Shown one piece after another: positions 7,223-15,254 of a stretch of DNA of 21,974 bases (position 1 is the first letter of the stretch; each line of letters begins with the position of its first letter). A program made the position numbers and the translations under genes. Origin of the DNA: Propionibacteriaceae bacterium UBA6122 (GTDB lineage Bacteria; Actinomycetota; Actinomycetes; Propionibacteriales; Propionibacteriaceae); the NCBI GenBank assembly GCA_002428365.1, contig DIVW01000008.1, forward strand, positions 1 to 21,974, in the 5' to 3' direction. Under the pieces are notes generated by a model that ran no database searches, had not been told where the DNA came from, and saw nothing but the letters and a program-made list of their open reading frames with translations.

Positions 7223-9955
7223 GTGACCACCGAAATCGCCACCGACACCACCGACGTGATGAGCGTCCTGGTCAACTTTTCGCCGGCGACCCCCGACGAA
7301 CCGTTCACCGAGGAGCAGGTGTCCGCGATCACCGAGGCGCTGAAGCAGCCCGAGTTCGCCCCTGAGTTCACCGAGGCACTGTGGGCCGCGCTGCTGCGCG
7401 AGGACGCTGGCAGCCTGAAGCTGATGGCGATCCTTTGGGAGCTGCCGATGGCCCGCAAGCGTGGCTTCATGAAGGCTGTCGATACCCAACTTTCCGGGCG
7501 CTACCCGATGTTCGCTGGCACCAGTGAGAAGTGGCCTTCGCTGAATGGCATCGGCCCCTACATTCGCGAGCCTGAGGCCCGCAACGCCGACTTCGAACTG
7601 GTCAATAAGGGCTACCTGGGCTACATGGATCTGGGCTACAGCCGCCGCGAAGTAGAGCTGTTCGTCTGGCTGGAGGCGCTGCGCGATATGCAGTGCGCCA
7701 AGCAGCCGTGTGTGCTCGGTGTGCTGACGGCCGGCCAGGTCGAGCCGGACGGCGGCTGCCCGGTCAGCGTCAATATCCCGGCGATGTTCGAACTGATCGG
7801 CACCGGACAGTTCCGCAAGGCGCTGGAATCCCTGGAGGCGGTGAACCCGCTGCCTAACGTGACCGGTCGGGTCTGCCCGCAGGAGTTGCAGTGCCAGAGC
7901 CACTGCATTCACAAGCATTCGATGAGCATCGGCCAGTTGGAGTGGTTCCTGCCCGAGTGGGAGAAGCTGGCCGAGCCTGAGCAACTCAAGGCGCGCTTCG
8001 CTAACCGTCCGAACCCCTGGGAGCTGGGCACCCGCCCGCCGGTGGCAATCGTCGGTTCCGGCCCGGCCGGTCTGATCACCGCCTATCTACTGGCCGCTGA
8101 CGGCTTCCCGGTGACGATCTTCGAGGCCTTCCCTGAACTGGGTGGCGTGCTGCGCTACGGCATTCCGGAGTTCCGGCTGCCCAACCAGCTCATTGACGAT
8201 GTGGTGGCCAAGATCAAGGCGCTTGGTGGCCGTTTCGTGACCAACTTCGTGGTCGGCAAGACCGCCACCATCGATCAGCTTCGCGAAGCCGGCTTCGTGA
8301 AGGTGTTCGTCGGTTCGGGTGCTGGCCTGCCGCGGTTCCTGAATGTGCCCGGCGAGCACCTGTTGAACGTGATGAGCGCCAACGAGTTCCTCACCCGGGT
8401 CAATCTGATGCGCGGCCACCTGGACGACTTCGAGACCCCGCTGCCGGTCGTACCGGGCAAAGAGGTGTTGATCATCGGCGGTGGCAACACCGCCATGGAC
8501 GCGGCTCGCACGTCGCAGCGGCTCGGCGGCAAGGTGACGATCGTCTACCGCCGCACCCAGGCCGAAATGCCAGCCCGCATCGAAGAACTCGAGCACGCCC
8601 TGGAAGAGGGCATCGTGGTTTCCGAGCTGCGCTCCCCTGTCGAGTTCCTCTCCACCAACGACAGCCACTTCGTCACCACCGCTGTGGTGGAGAAGATGGC
8701 CCTTGGCGAACCGGACGAGTCGGGTCGGCGCCGTCCAGTGGCCACCGGCGAGACCGAGCAGATCGCGGCCGATCTGGTGATCATGGCGCTCGGCAACGAC
8801 GCTAACCCGATCATCAAGGATTCCGAGCCGCGACTGCAGGTGAGCAAGTGGGGCACCATCAACCAGGTCAGCACCACGTCCAAGGAGACCACCCTGCCCG
8901 GCGTTTACACCGGTGGCGACGCGGCCCGTGGCGGCTCCACCGCCATTCGGGCCGCTGGCGATGGCCAGTCGGCCGCGCGGGAGATGGTGGCGGCGATGGA
9001 ACAGATGACTGCTACCGAGATCAGCTCTCGGGTCGATCAGGCCCTCACCTACACCGACCTGGCCGCAGAGCTGCCGGTGATCATCTCCAAGACCCACCTC
9101 AGCGAGGGCATTGAAGAGTTCGAGATCCGCTCCCCATCGATCGCTCGCACCGCGCAGGCCGGTCAGTTCGTCCGCGTGCTGGCCGATCCGAACGGCGAGT
9201 TGATCCCGCTCACCCTGGCCGATTGGGACGCAGCGGCCGGCACCATCACTTTGGTGGTGCAGGGCATGGGTACCAGTTCGCTGAAGATGAACAAGATGAC
9301 CGTCGGCGAGGCGTTTGCCGGTATCGCCGGGCCGCTGGGTCAGCCCAGTGCGTTGGAGCGTTACTCCGACGACTCGACGGTGGTGTTCACCGCCGGCGGT
9401 CTGGGCCTGCCCCCGGTCTACCCGATCATGCGGGCGCATCTGCGCCTGGGCAACCACGTCACCTTGATCTCGGGTTTCCGCAGCAAGGAACTGATGTTCT
9501 GGGACGGCGAGGCCGAGCGGGTAGGCGCAATCAAGGCCGAGTTCGGCGATCAGCTCGAAGTGATCTACGCCACCAACGACGGCAGCTTCGGCATCCACGG
9601 TTTCGTGACCACGCCGCTGACCGACATGCTCGAGGCCAACAAGGCTGGCGAGGGACGAAAGATCGCCGAAGTCGTCACCATCGGCCCACCGCTGATGATG
9701 CGCGCGGTCGCAGATCTCACCCGCGGCTACGACGTCCACACCGTTGCCAGCCTGAACTCCATCATGGTTGATGCAACCGGGATGTGTGGGGCCTGCATGG
9801 TGCCGGTGAACGAGGCCGGCAAGCTGGTGCGCAAGCACGCCTGCATCGACGGTCCCGAGATTGACGGCCATGCCATCGACTGGGACAAGTTCCTGCCCCG
9901 CTTCGGCCTGTTCAAGGCCCAGGAGCAGGCCAGCCGGGCTCGCAACGGCCTCTGA
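7223..9955 (+). CDS. GltD/NfnB-like - ferredoxin-NADP reductase/NfnA-like fusion flavoprotein
   Basis: This 910-residue protein joins two enzymes that normally form the NfnB and NfnA (SudA/SudB) subunits. Residues 1-145 are unfamiliar. A Fe-S region follows with Cys158, 163, 179 and 218, 224, 228, then a GltD-like FAD/NAD(P)H module with VGSGPAGL (277-284), IIGGGNTA (417-424) and TGGDAARG (563-570). From about 618 comes the reductase half: FAD-binding IPLTLAD, nucleotide-binding GGLGLPPVYP, and a C-terminal [2Fe-2S] motif with Asp850, Cys855, Cys858 and Cys874. It probably moves electrons between NAD(P)H and ferredoxin or a sulfur compound; glutamate synthase activity would need a partner absent here. 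AGGAGA precedes the GTG by 8 nt; ATG at residue 13 is an alternative start. The domain order is opposite to fusions I know. Single-gene transcript ending in a strong hairpin. Confidence 0.88.
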   Translation: MTTEIATDTTDVMSVLVNFSPATPDEPFTEEQVSAITEALKQPEFAPEFTEALWAALLREDAGSLKLMAILWELPMARKRGFMKAVDTQLSGRYPMFAGTSEKWPSLNGIGPYIREPEARNADFELVNKGYLGYMDLGYSRREVELFVWLEALRDMQCAKQPCVLGVLTAGQVEPDGGCPVSVNIPAMFELIGTGQFRKALESLEAVNPLPNVTGRVCPQELQCQSHCIHKHSMSIGQLEWFLPEWEKLAEPEQLKARFANRPNPWELGTRPPVAIVGSGPAGLITAYLLAADGFPVTIFEAFPELGGVLRYGIPEFRLPNQLIDDVVAKIKALGGRFVTNFVVGKTATIDQLREAGFVKVFVGSGAGLPRFLNVPGEHLLNVMSANEFLTRVNLMRGHLDDFETPLPVVPGKEVLIIGGGNTAMDAARTSQRLGGKVTIVYRRTQAEMPARIEELEHALEEGIVVSELRSPVEFLSTNDSHFVTTAVVEKMALGEPDESGRRRPVATGETEQIAADLVIMALGNDANPIIKDSEPRLQVSKWGTINQVSTTSKETTLPGVYTGGDAARGGSTAIRAAGDGQSAAREMVAAMEQMTATEISSRVDQALTYTDLAAELPVIISKTHLSEGIEEFEIRSPSIARTAQAGQFVRVLADPNGELIPLTLADWDAAAGTITLVVQGMGTSSLKMNKMTVGEAFAGIAGPLGQPSALERYSDDSTVVFTAGGLGLPPVYPIMRAHLRLGNHVTLISGFRSKELMFWDGEAERVGAIKAEFGDQLEVIYATNDGSFGIHGFVTTPLTDMLEANKAGEGRKIAEVVTIGPPLMMRAVADLTRGYDVHTVASLNSIMVDATGMCGACMVPVNEAGKLVRKHACIDGPEIDGHAIDWDKFLPRFGLFKAQEQASRARNGL

Positions 9956-9964
9956 GTCAAAGCC

Positions 9965-10000
9965 GAAGGCCCGACCGGTCAACTGACTGGTCGGGCCTTC
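9965..10000 (+). terminator. Terminator after the flavoprotein gene
   Basis: A perfect 12-bp stem (GAAGGCCCGACC with GGTCGGGCCTTC) encloses a 12-nt loop, beginning 10 nt past the stop codon. The tail GTCAATTCTG has few T residues. The hairpin could also stop antisense transcripts from the convergent dehydrogenase gene. Confidence 0.8.
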
Positions 10001-10015
10001 GTCAATTCTGGGACG

Positions 10016-10100
10016 CACTGCGCATAACGGAACCGTCCCCATTTAGCGCCGCGCATAACGGGGACGGTTCCATTTAGCGCAGTGCATCGGAACCGTCCCC
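10016..10100. repeat. REP-like palindromic element, three GGAACCGTCCCC cores
   Basis: Cores lie at 10029-10040 (forward), 10060-10071 (inverted) and 10089-10100 (forward). The first two share the same flanks in the same orientation (GCGCATAAC before, ATTTAGCGC after) although the core between them is flipped. CACTGCGC at 10016 and GCGCAGTG at 10077 form an outer 8-bp inverted repeat, so the block can fold into a long hairpin with internal bulges. It lies between the 3' ends of convergent genes, a typical place for REP elements. Confidence 0.8.
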
Positions 10101-10143
10101 ACCAGGAGCAGCTTCGGTGGTTTCGGGGCGGACGTGGCCGGCT

Positions 10144-10947
10144 TCAGCTGCGCAGCGAAGCCATCTGCTCGGCGACCATCGCCATCGCGCGCTCCGGGGC
10201 CAGCCTGGTCAGTCGATCAAGCATCTTGGCATCGGAGCCGATGGTGGCCCGATAGGCGCCCTTAGCCATCGCGTTGACGATCACCTCACCGGCTTCAACC
10301 GCGGTAGTCATCTTGAACTTCGGCGCCTCGGCACTATCGGAGCCGGGGATGACCACCCCGCTATTGCCGGTGATGTTGGTGGCGATCGCGCCGGGGAAGA
10401 CCACGGTCACCCTCACCGTGGTATCGCGCAGTTCGGAGTGCAGGCCTTCAGTGAGCAGCTTCACCGCCGCCTTGCTGGCGCCATAGATCGTCTGCCCTGG
10501 GACGGGAATGAACCCGCCCATGCTGGAGACGTTCACGATCGCCGCGGACGGTCGCTGCACCAGGTGTGGCAGGAAAGCCTGCAGGGTGTTGACCACCCCC
10601 CAGAAGTTCACCGCGAACACCTTCTCGATTTCTGGCGTGCTCAACTCCGCGAAGGGCACGAACTTCTGAATAATGCCGGCCACGTTCAGCAGTGCGTCCA
10701 CCTGTCCGTGGGCGGCGATTACCGCCTCGGGAAGGGCGGCCACTGCTGCCGCGTCAGCGACGCTGGCCACATGGGTGCTGAGATTGGCCGCCTGATCGCC
10801 AGCCAACTCTGCGGTGCCGGCCAAGCCGTCCGGGCTGAGGTCGACCGCGGCCACTTTGCCGCCTTTGCTGAGCAAGTTCAGCACCACCTCGCGGCCGATC
10901 CCATTGCCGCCGCCGGTGACTACGAAAACCTTGTCTTGAATGTCCAT
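10144..10947 (-). CDS. Short-chain dehydrogenase/reductase (SDR)
   Basis: A classical SDR oxidoreductase of 267 residues acting on an unknown alcohol or ketone. The nucleotide-binding motif TGGGNGIG is at 11-18, and Asp36 at the end of the second strand favours NAD(H). The catalytic set is Asn114, Ser142, Tyr155 and Lys159 (YGASK). ATG at 10947 is preceded by AAGGG at 6 nt; the longer open frame upstream has no homology to the fold. The substrate loop (about residues 186-215, near NITGNSGVVIPGSDS) gives no clue to specificity. The gene stands alone, convergent with the flavoprotein gene and downstream of, but terminated from, the lipoprotein gene on the same strand. Confidence 0.92.
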   Translation of the reverse strand: MDIQDKVFVVTGGGNGIGREVVLNLLSKGGKVAAVDLSPDGLAGTAELAGDQAANLSTHVASVADAAAVAALPEAVIAAHGQVDALLNVAGIIQKFVPFAELSTPEIEKVFAVNFWGVVNTLQAFLPHLVQRPSAAIVNVSSMGGFIPVPGQTIYGASKAAVKLLTEGLHSELRDTTVRVTVVFPGAIATNITGNSGVVIPGSDSAEAPKFKMTTAVEAGEVIVNAMAKGAYRATIGSDAKMLDRLTRLAPERAMAMVAEQMASLRS

Positions 10948-11104
10948 GCCGAGCCCTTCCGAAACCCCGCTCCGAGCACCGAGGCCGAGCGGTTGTGCAC
11001 AGCATCCTCGCGTTGGGCATGTTGAGCAATAGTGCCGACGGAGCGGCTGCGCCGAAACGAGCCCGCAACCACCGGAGAACCTGGCCGTTAGCCCGGTGCG
11101 AATA

Positions 11105-11145
11105 CCAGTGGCGGCGTCCCCGCGCGGAGGGGACGCCGCCACTGG
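11105..11145 (-). terminator. Terminator after the beta-helix lipoprotein gene
   Basis: A perfect 17-bp stem (CCAGTGGCGGCGTCCCC and its complement) with a 7-nt loop, 12 nt beyond the stop codon. No T-run follows. It separates the lipoprotein gene from the SDR gene on the same strand. Confidence 0.8.
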
Positions 11146-11157
11146 CGGGTCTCAGGC

Positions 11158-12426
11158 TTAGCTGGAACGGCTCGATGTCGAATCGGTCTTCACCGTGACC
11201 GACCCAGTGGTCGCACCGCTGACTTTGCTGGAGTCGGTGAGACTGAGCGCAATAGAACTCGAGTCCCCGGCGCTCACTTTGCCGCTCAAGGTAGAGTTGA
11301 CCACTTCGATGGTGACGGTGGCCCCGTTCGAGCCACTGGTGCCCCACCGATTCTCCGCCGCGCTTGCCAAGGCCGAGGCCGTGTTGGAAACGAAGCTGGA
11401 GGCACTGAGGGTCACTTTGGCGGCGGTGTTGGTGAAGTAGAGCAGCGCCCCGGTGCCGGTGTAGTTGATGGTGGTGTCCTTCAGCACCAAGCTGGAGGTG
11501 CTGGCAGCCGCGTCAGCGTCGGCGGCATCGCCGGAGAACGACTGGTAGACCATCACGGCATTGCTGCCCTTGGCAGTCACCTTTGAATCGGTCAAGGTGG
11601 CGCTGTTCTTGCCTTCCACGACGACTGCTTCGGCGCCGGACGCCGTGCCGGTGACTCCGCTGGCGCTAATCGTGCCGGTTGAATAGAGCAGTGGGCTGCC
11701 GTCCCCGGAGGTATTGAAAGTGTTGGTGCCGGTGACGGTGACCGTGCCCGAACCGCGGTCGGTGGCCAGTGCCGCCGAATGGGCTCCGGTGGTGGTGATG
11801 GTGAGATCTTCGCCGGTGATGGTCCCCTCATAAGTGGCGTGCAGTCCGCGGGCGGAGTTGCCCGAGGTGGTGATCGTGGTGTCGACGACGCTGGCGCTGC
11901 CCGCCAAAGTGGAGACCACTGCGTTGGAGCCCGAGGAAGTGGTGGTGATCGTGGAGCCAATCACCTTCGCCGAACTTCCCTCACCGACCACCAAGATGGC
12001 CGAGTTCAGCCCGTAGAAGTTGTAGTCATCGCTGACGTCGCCGCTATTCTGCGCCGAACTCGCACTGGCATCACCAGCTTTAGTGATGGTGGCATTGGTG
12101 ATCGTCAAGGTCCCGCCGTTGACCACCAGAAAGACCACCTGATCAGCGGTCAGGCTGGCGTAGGTGCCCGAATCGATAGTGACCGAGGTGCCATCAATCA
12201 GGTAGGCGGCATTGATGGTGACGCTCTTGCCGTCGAAGGTGGCGGTGTAGCTACCGCTACTAACCCCCTCAATCGTGGTCGAGGTGGTCGAGACGCTGGT
12301 GCTGGCGGTGGTCGTGGGGCTGGACGACCCTGCCGTGGCGCATCCGGCCAGCCCAGAGCCGAGCACCGCTACGGCGGCGAGGCCAGCAATCAGGCGTTTA
12401 CCGAAGGGCGTCTTGGCGGTGCGCAT
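11158..12426 (-). CDS. Ser/Thr-rich secreted lipoprotein with predicted beta-helix
   Basis: A 422-residue lipoprotein of unknown function. The signal peptide has a basic start (MRTAKTPFGKR), a hydrophobic core and lipobox LAGC, so Cys29 should be lipidated and the protein held at the outer face of the membrane. A low-complexity Ser/Thr linker (about 33-52) follows. The rest is built of short strands such as TLTITNATITKAG, SAKVIGSTITTTS, SASVVDTTITTSG and SATLTDSKVTAKG, about 20-25 residues apart, the pattern of a right-handed parallel beta-helix as in adhesins and pectate-lyase-like proteins. No catalytic motif or LPXTG anchor is visible. It may bind a surface ligand or polysaccharide, but that is a guess. 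The ribosome-binding site is weak. It forms a single-gene unit. Confidence 0.8.
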   Translation of the reverse strand: MRTAKTPFGKRLIAGLAAVAVLGSGLAGCATAGSSSPTTTASTSVSTTSTTIEGVSSGSYTATFDGKSVTINAAYLIDGTSVTIDSGTYASLTADQVVFLVVNGGTLTITNATITKAGDASASSAQNSGDVSDDYNFYGLNSAILVVGEGSSAKVIGSTITTTSSGSNAVVSTLAGSASVVDTTITTSGNSARGLHATYEGTITGEDLTITTTGAHSAALATDRGSGTVTVTGTNTFNTSGDGSPLLYSTGTISASGVTGTASGAEAVVVEGKNSATLTDSKVTAKGSNAVMVYQSFSGDAADADAAASTSSLVLKDTTINYTGTGALLYFTNTAAKVTLSASSFVSNTASALASAAENRWGTSGSNGATVTIEVVNSTLSGKVSAGDSSSIALSLTDSSKVSGATTGSVTVKTDSTSSRSS

Positions 12427-12613
12427 TTCTCAGATCCGTTCTGTCGAGGCTTGGTGTCTTCGACGCTACGGATTCAAACCAGCACCGCTCTTTGAGCCTC
12501 CTGTCCACTTCCTGTGAGCCCCTGGGGTTAGATCCAGCCTCCGTAGGAATGCTGCGGGTGGCCGAGGCCTTTGGCGTCAGGCTGGAGGACCCAATGCAGC
12601 GTTACGGGCTTTG

Positions 12614-12638
12614 GCGTGCCGGCCAGGTGGCCGGACGC
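12614..12638 (-). terminator. Hairpin after the EamA gene
   Basis: GCGTCCGGCC and GGCCGG-C-ACGC on the minus strand pair with one bulged base around loop ACCT, 7 nt past the stop codon. There is no T-run, so termination is plausible, not certain. Confidence 0.45.
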
Positions 12639-12644
12639 CTGCGC

Positions 12645-13523
12645 CTAGTCGTGAAGCTGCTGCACCCTGACTGTTCGCCTACCGACCAGGATGGCGATCA
12701 GCACCAAGGCGATCCCGCCAGCCTGCAACCAGCTGAGCTGTTCGGCCGCCAGCAGGGTGCCCAGCAAAACACCGGTGACCGGGTTCAACAGGCCAACGAT
12801 GCCGACCGTGCCGGCCGGCAGTTCGGCAAGGCCAGCGAACCAGCACACCGAGGCCAGCGCGGTCGCGAACAGCGAGAGGTAGGCAAACGCCGCCCAACCA
12901 AGGGGTCCGACGGTTGGCAATGGCCCCTCAACGATGAGGGCTGCGATCAGCAGCAGCCCGCCGCCGGCGGTCGCCTGCCAGGCGGTGGCGGCCAACACCG
13001 GCACGCCTGCCGTCCACTTCTTGTTCAGCACCGCCCCCACCGAAGACATCACCAACGCCGAGATCGAAGTGAGCAGGCCCCAAGGATTGATGGCAGCGGC
13101 CCCGGTGCCGACGATCAGCAGCACGCCGAGAATGCCGACCGCGGCCCCGGCCCCCATCCAGATGGTCGGACGCTCATTGATCATCGCCCAACCGGTGCCG
13201 GCCATCGCTAGTGGCGCAAGCGCCATCACTGAGGCGGCCACCGAACTGGGCAGCAGCAGCGCGGAGAGGTAGATGAGCACGAAGAAACCGCTGAAGTTGA
13301 GCAGCCCAAGCACCACCGAGCGCCACCACCACTCACCCTTGGGCAGCTTGCGAGCCAGGAACAACAGGAGAAGTCCGGCTGGCAGCGCCCGAATAGCCGC
13401 CCCCCAAAGCGGCGCATCGGCAGGCAGGAACTGCTTGGTGACGTAGTAGGTCGATCCCCAGGCGATCGGGGCTACTGCGGTCACAGCGATCCAGCGCCAC
13501 TTAGCTTCCATGGAGGCAATCAT
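12645..13523 (-). CDS. EamA/DMT-family transporter
   Basis: A membrane exporter of the drug/metabolite transporter superfamily, about 292 residues with ten predicted helices in two repeated EamA halves. The first begins APIAWGSTYYVTKQFLP, a usual EamA start, and the second begins near INPWGLLTSISALVMSSVGAVLNKKW. Members export amino acids, metabolites or toxic compounds; the substrate cannot be told. Three starts are possible (GTG 13538, ATG 13523, ATG 13511), none with a good ribosome-binding site. The fold begins at MEAKWRW, so either ATG fits. The 5' end overlaps the fossil of a divergent marR-type gene, which may once have controlled it. Confidence 0.9.
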   Translation of the reverse strand: MIASMEAKWRWIAVTAVAPIAWGSTYYVTKQFLPADAPLWGAAIRALPAGLLLLFLARKLPKGEWWWRSVVLGLLNFSGFFVLIYLSALLLPSSVAASVMALAPLAMAGTGWAMINERPTIWMGAGAAVGILGVLLIVGTGAAAINPWGLLTSISALVMSSVGAVLNKKWTAGVPVLAATAWQATAGGGLLLIAALIVEGPLPTVGPLGWAAFAYLSLFATALASVCWFAGLAELPAGTVGIVGLLNPVTGVLLGTLLAAEQLSWLQAGGIALVLIAILVGRRTVRVQQLHD

Positions 13524-13720
13524 GTCCCGGCTCGTCACCAGTTGGTCGTCACCGGTGCGATCACCAACCGGCTGGACCGCCTCGAAACCTCCGGCCGGTG
13601 ACCCGCCTAGAAGACCACGCCGACGGGCGCGGCCGCCTCGCCAACCGCACCGGTGTTGGCCCGCGCGTTATCACCGTCCGTCATCACTGCCCAGGACCAC
13701 CGGCCAGCAGCACCGGCTAG
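13521..13720 (+). pseudogene. Remnant of a MarR-family regulator, frameshifted
   Basis: Two adjoining plus-strand frames encode the recognition helix and wing of a MarR protein. The first reads QLVVTGAITNRLDRLETSGR and then meets TGA at 13599. One frame over, from 13598, it continues VTRLEDHADGRGRLANRTG then VGPRVI, to TAG at 13718. Together they follow the MarR pattern of a Gly-Ala-Met/Ile-Thr-Asn-Arg-Leu-Asp-Arg-Leu helix, then VTR, an acidic stretch, DGRGR and a closing Gly-x-x-Val-Ile. Losing one T from an original GGCCTGGTGACC would explain the shift. The N-terminal and C-terminal dimer helices are missing. It lies antisense to the start of the EamA gene and touches the end of the next gene. 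The match is by eye, but two independent segments agree. Confidence 0.7.
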
Positions 13721-14280
13721 ACGCGGGCGAACCGGACGGCGCGCACCACCTGCACGACGCCGGTGAACACCAGCGAAAGGCCCAGCACCAGCCACAACAG
13801 TTCCGCACCCCAAAGCGGAGCGGCCAGCAGGGTTGAGCCAGCGATGATGCTGATCACCGCGTACAGCGCCGTCCACACCTTTGACGAACTGTCGAAGAGC
13901 AGGAAGAAGGAGACCACCCCTTCGACGATCCAGGCGATGCCAATGAAGATGCCGAAGAAAACCGCCAGGCCCACGACGAACGGGCCGAGATTGGCAAAAG
14001 CCACTCCGGCGGCGGCGAGGAAGACCACGCCAAGCGCGAGGTAGCCGATCCGCGTCCAGAGGCCGATTTTGCCGCTGAAGATGCCAATACCCAGGTTCAC
14101 CAGGCCGGCGACGGCGGCATAGCCAGCGATGATGGCGCCGACGATCATGGCGGTGTGGTCGGGCCAGATCAGGATCAGCGCGCCGGTGATCAGCGAGACC
14201 AGGCCGAGCACGCCGAGGGCGATGCGAATGGATTTCAGGACTGATTGGCCGGCTTCTTCAACAATGGGGGTGTTGTCCAT
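13717..14280 (-). CDS. HdeD/DUF308-family membrane protein
   Basis: A 187-residue integral membrane protein with six predicted helices, arranged as repeated pairs typical of HdeD (IALGVLGLVSLITGALILIWP, AGYAAVAGLVNLGIGIFSG, LALGVVFLAAAGVAFANLG and so on). HdeD in E. coli is linked to acid resistance; in actinobacteria the role is unknown. AGGAG stands 8 nt before the ATG. The gene is transcribed away from the lipoprotein pair, and its 3' end just overlaps the marR remnant. Confidence 0.88.
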   Translation of the reverse strand: MDNTPIVEEAGQSVLKSIRIALGVLGLVSLITGALILIWPDHTAMIVGAIIAGYAAVAGLVNLGIGIFSGKIGLWTRIGYLALGVVFLAAAGVAFANLGPFVVGLAVFFGIFIGIAWIVEGVVSFFLLFDSSSKVWTALYAVISIIAGSTLLAAPLWGAELLWLVLGLSLVFTGVVQVVRAVRFARV

Positions 14281-14477
14281 GAGGAACGCTCCTATTTCGG
14301 CGGCGCCACGGCCCCGATGCCGCAGCGTCCAACTGCCAATGCCACTTTAGGACGCAACCGCGGCGTCGGTAGGGAGGAACGCCAACTTGCCGCCAGCTCG
14401 CGGCTCGCTGGCCAACCGCACCACACCAGGAGGTGGTGCCCGCACTGGACGCTCGACGCTGCTAGCGTCGCTGCCAT

Positions 14478-14507
14478 CAGTTGAAGAAGTCCTATCGATT
14501 GGGGATC
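14478..14507 (+). repeat. Duplicated 30-bp leader, copy 1
   Basis: This leader differs at only one base from the leader at 15255-15284. A TAGCGT box (14463-14468) lies 47 bp before the ATG, exactly as TAGCAT does in copy 2. It contains the GGGGA ribosome-binding site and marks the shared 5' region of the two paralogous lipoprotein genes. Confidence 0.8.
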
Positions 14508-14509
14508 AA

Positions 14510-15106
14510 ATGCGTAACACCCCTAAGTTTGCCGCCCCGGCCGCCCTCGTCGCGCTGCTGTTCGGGCTCAGCGCGTGCACTGTTCCTACGCCAACTGCCC
14601 TGCCCAGCGCGTCGTCCACAATGCCGACTGGCCCCGCCACCCCCAGCACTTCACCGACGGCGCCGGTCGGCGATGCCCTCGGCCCGTTCGGTTACGGTGC
14701 GCTGAAGCTCGGCGCCACCAAGGCCGAGGCGACGGCGTCCGGCCTCACCGAGGGCATCACTGGCACCGAAGGCGAATGCGGCGGCGCCAGCGACGGCCGC
14801 CTGCTGGGCGCTCAACCGCCGTCGGAGGAGGCCATCAACGGCCAGCTTTTCTTCTCGGTTAACACCGGAAAGCTGATCGCCATCTACGCCACCGGCGACG
14901 TCGCCACCCCCGAAGGCATCAAGCTCGGCAGCACCGTGACCCAACTCAAAGCCGCCTTCGGCAAGTGGGAGGCCGAGGAAGGCGAAGAGGGCCGAGGCGG
15001 TGCGTCAGTTGCCGGCAACGAAAAGGCCTACTACCGAATCGTGGTGGACAGCGGCAAAGTGGTGGAGCTGAGCCTGGATTCGATCGATCAGGACTGCTAC
15101 GAGTAA
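14510..15106 (+). CDS. Secreted lipoprotein, paralog 1 of a tandem pair
   Basis: A 198-residue lipoprotein of unknown function. The signal peptide ends in lipobox LSAC (Cys23), followed by a Pro/Thr/Ser linker and then a domain starting LGPFGYGALKLGATKAEA. This opening, with the later TPEGIKLGSTVTQLKAAFG, looks like a repeated short motif in which a glycine-led turn precedes a helix, as in small secreted domains with two related halves. Two cysteines (GECGG and the C-terminal QDCYE) may form a disulfide outside the cell. The downstream neighbour has the same length and domain. The ATG was chosen because the signal peptide starts there and the upstream leader is conserved between the copies. 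A weak hairpin (GCCTC-GGTTT-GAGGC followed by GGGGGTTTCTCG) after the stop may end transcription. Confidence 0.85.
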   Translation: MRNTPKFAAPAALVALLFGLSACTVPTPTALPSASSTMPTGPATPSTSPTAPVGDALGPFGYGALKLGATKAEATASGLTEGITGTEGECGGASDGRLLGAQPPSEEAINGQLFFSVNTGKLIAIYATGDVATPEGIKLGSTVTQLKAAFGKWEAEEGEEGRGGASVAGNEKAYYRIVVDSGKVVELSLDSIDQDCYE

Positions 15107-15190
15107 CCGGCCCGCGGACAACCGGCCCGCCTCGGTTTGAGGCCGGGGGTTTCTCGTCGCTCCCGCGATGGGCGGCCGGCATTGGTCAAC

Positions 15191-15222
15191 GCAGCTGGGT
15201 GGCATCGATGCCACCCAGCTGC
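15191..15222. promoter_or_regulatory. 32-bp perfect palindrome between the lipoprotein genes
   Basis: Every base pairs, from GCAGCTGGGTGG through a central ATCGAT to the mirrored end. As RNA it would give a long hairpin after gene 1, followed by TGTTTGCC, a weak T-run. As DNA it ends 17 bp before the -10 box of gene 2 and so covers its -35 region. It may be a terminator, an operator or both. Confidence 0.6.
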
Positions 15223-15254
15223 TGTTTGCCTGCGGCAACTAGCATCCCTAGACA

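Noticed and set aside
6964..7365. 133-codon plus-strand frame overlapping the flavoprotein start
   Set aside because: It runs into the supported gene in another frame, and its end is Arg/His-rich shadow translation.
8087..10042. 651-codon minus-strand open frame opposite the flavoprotein gene
   Set aside because: It is an antisense frame of a well-supported gene, with no recognisable domain.
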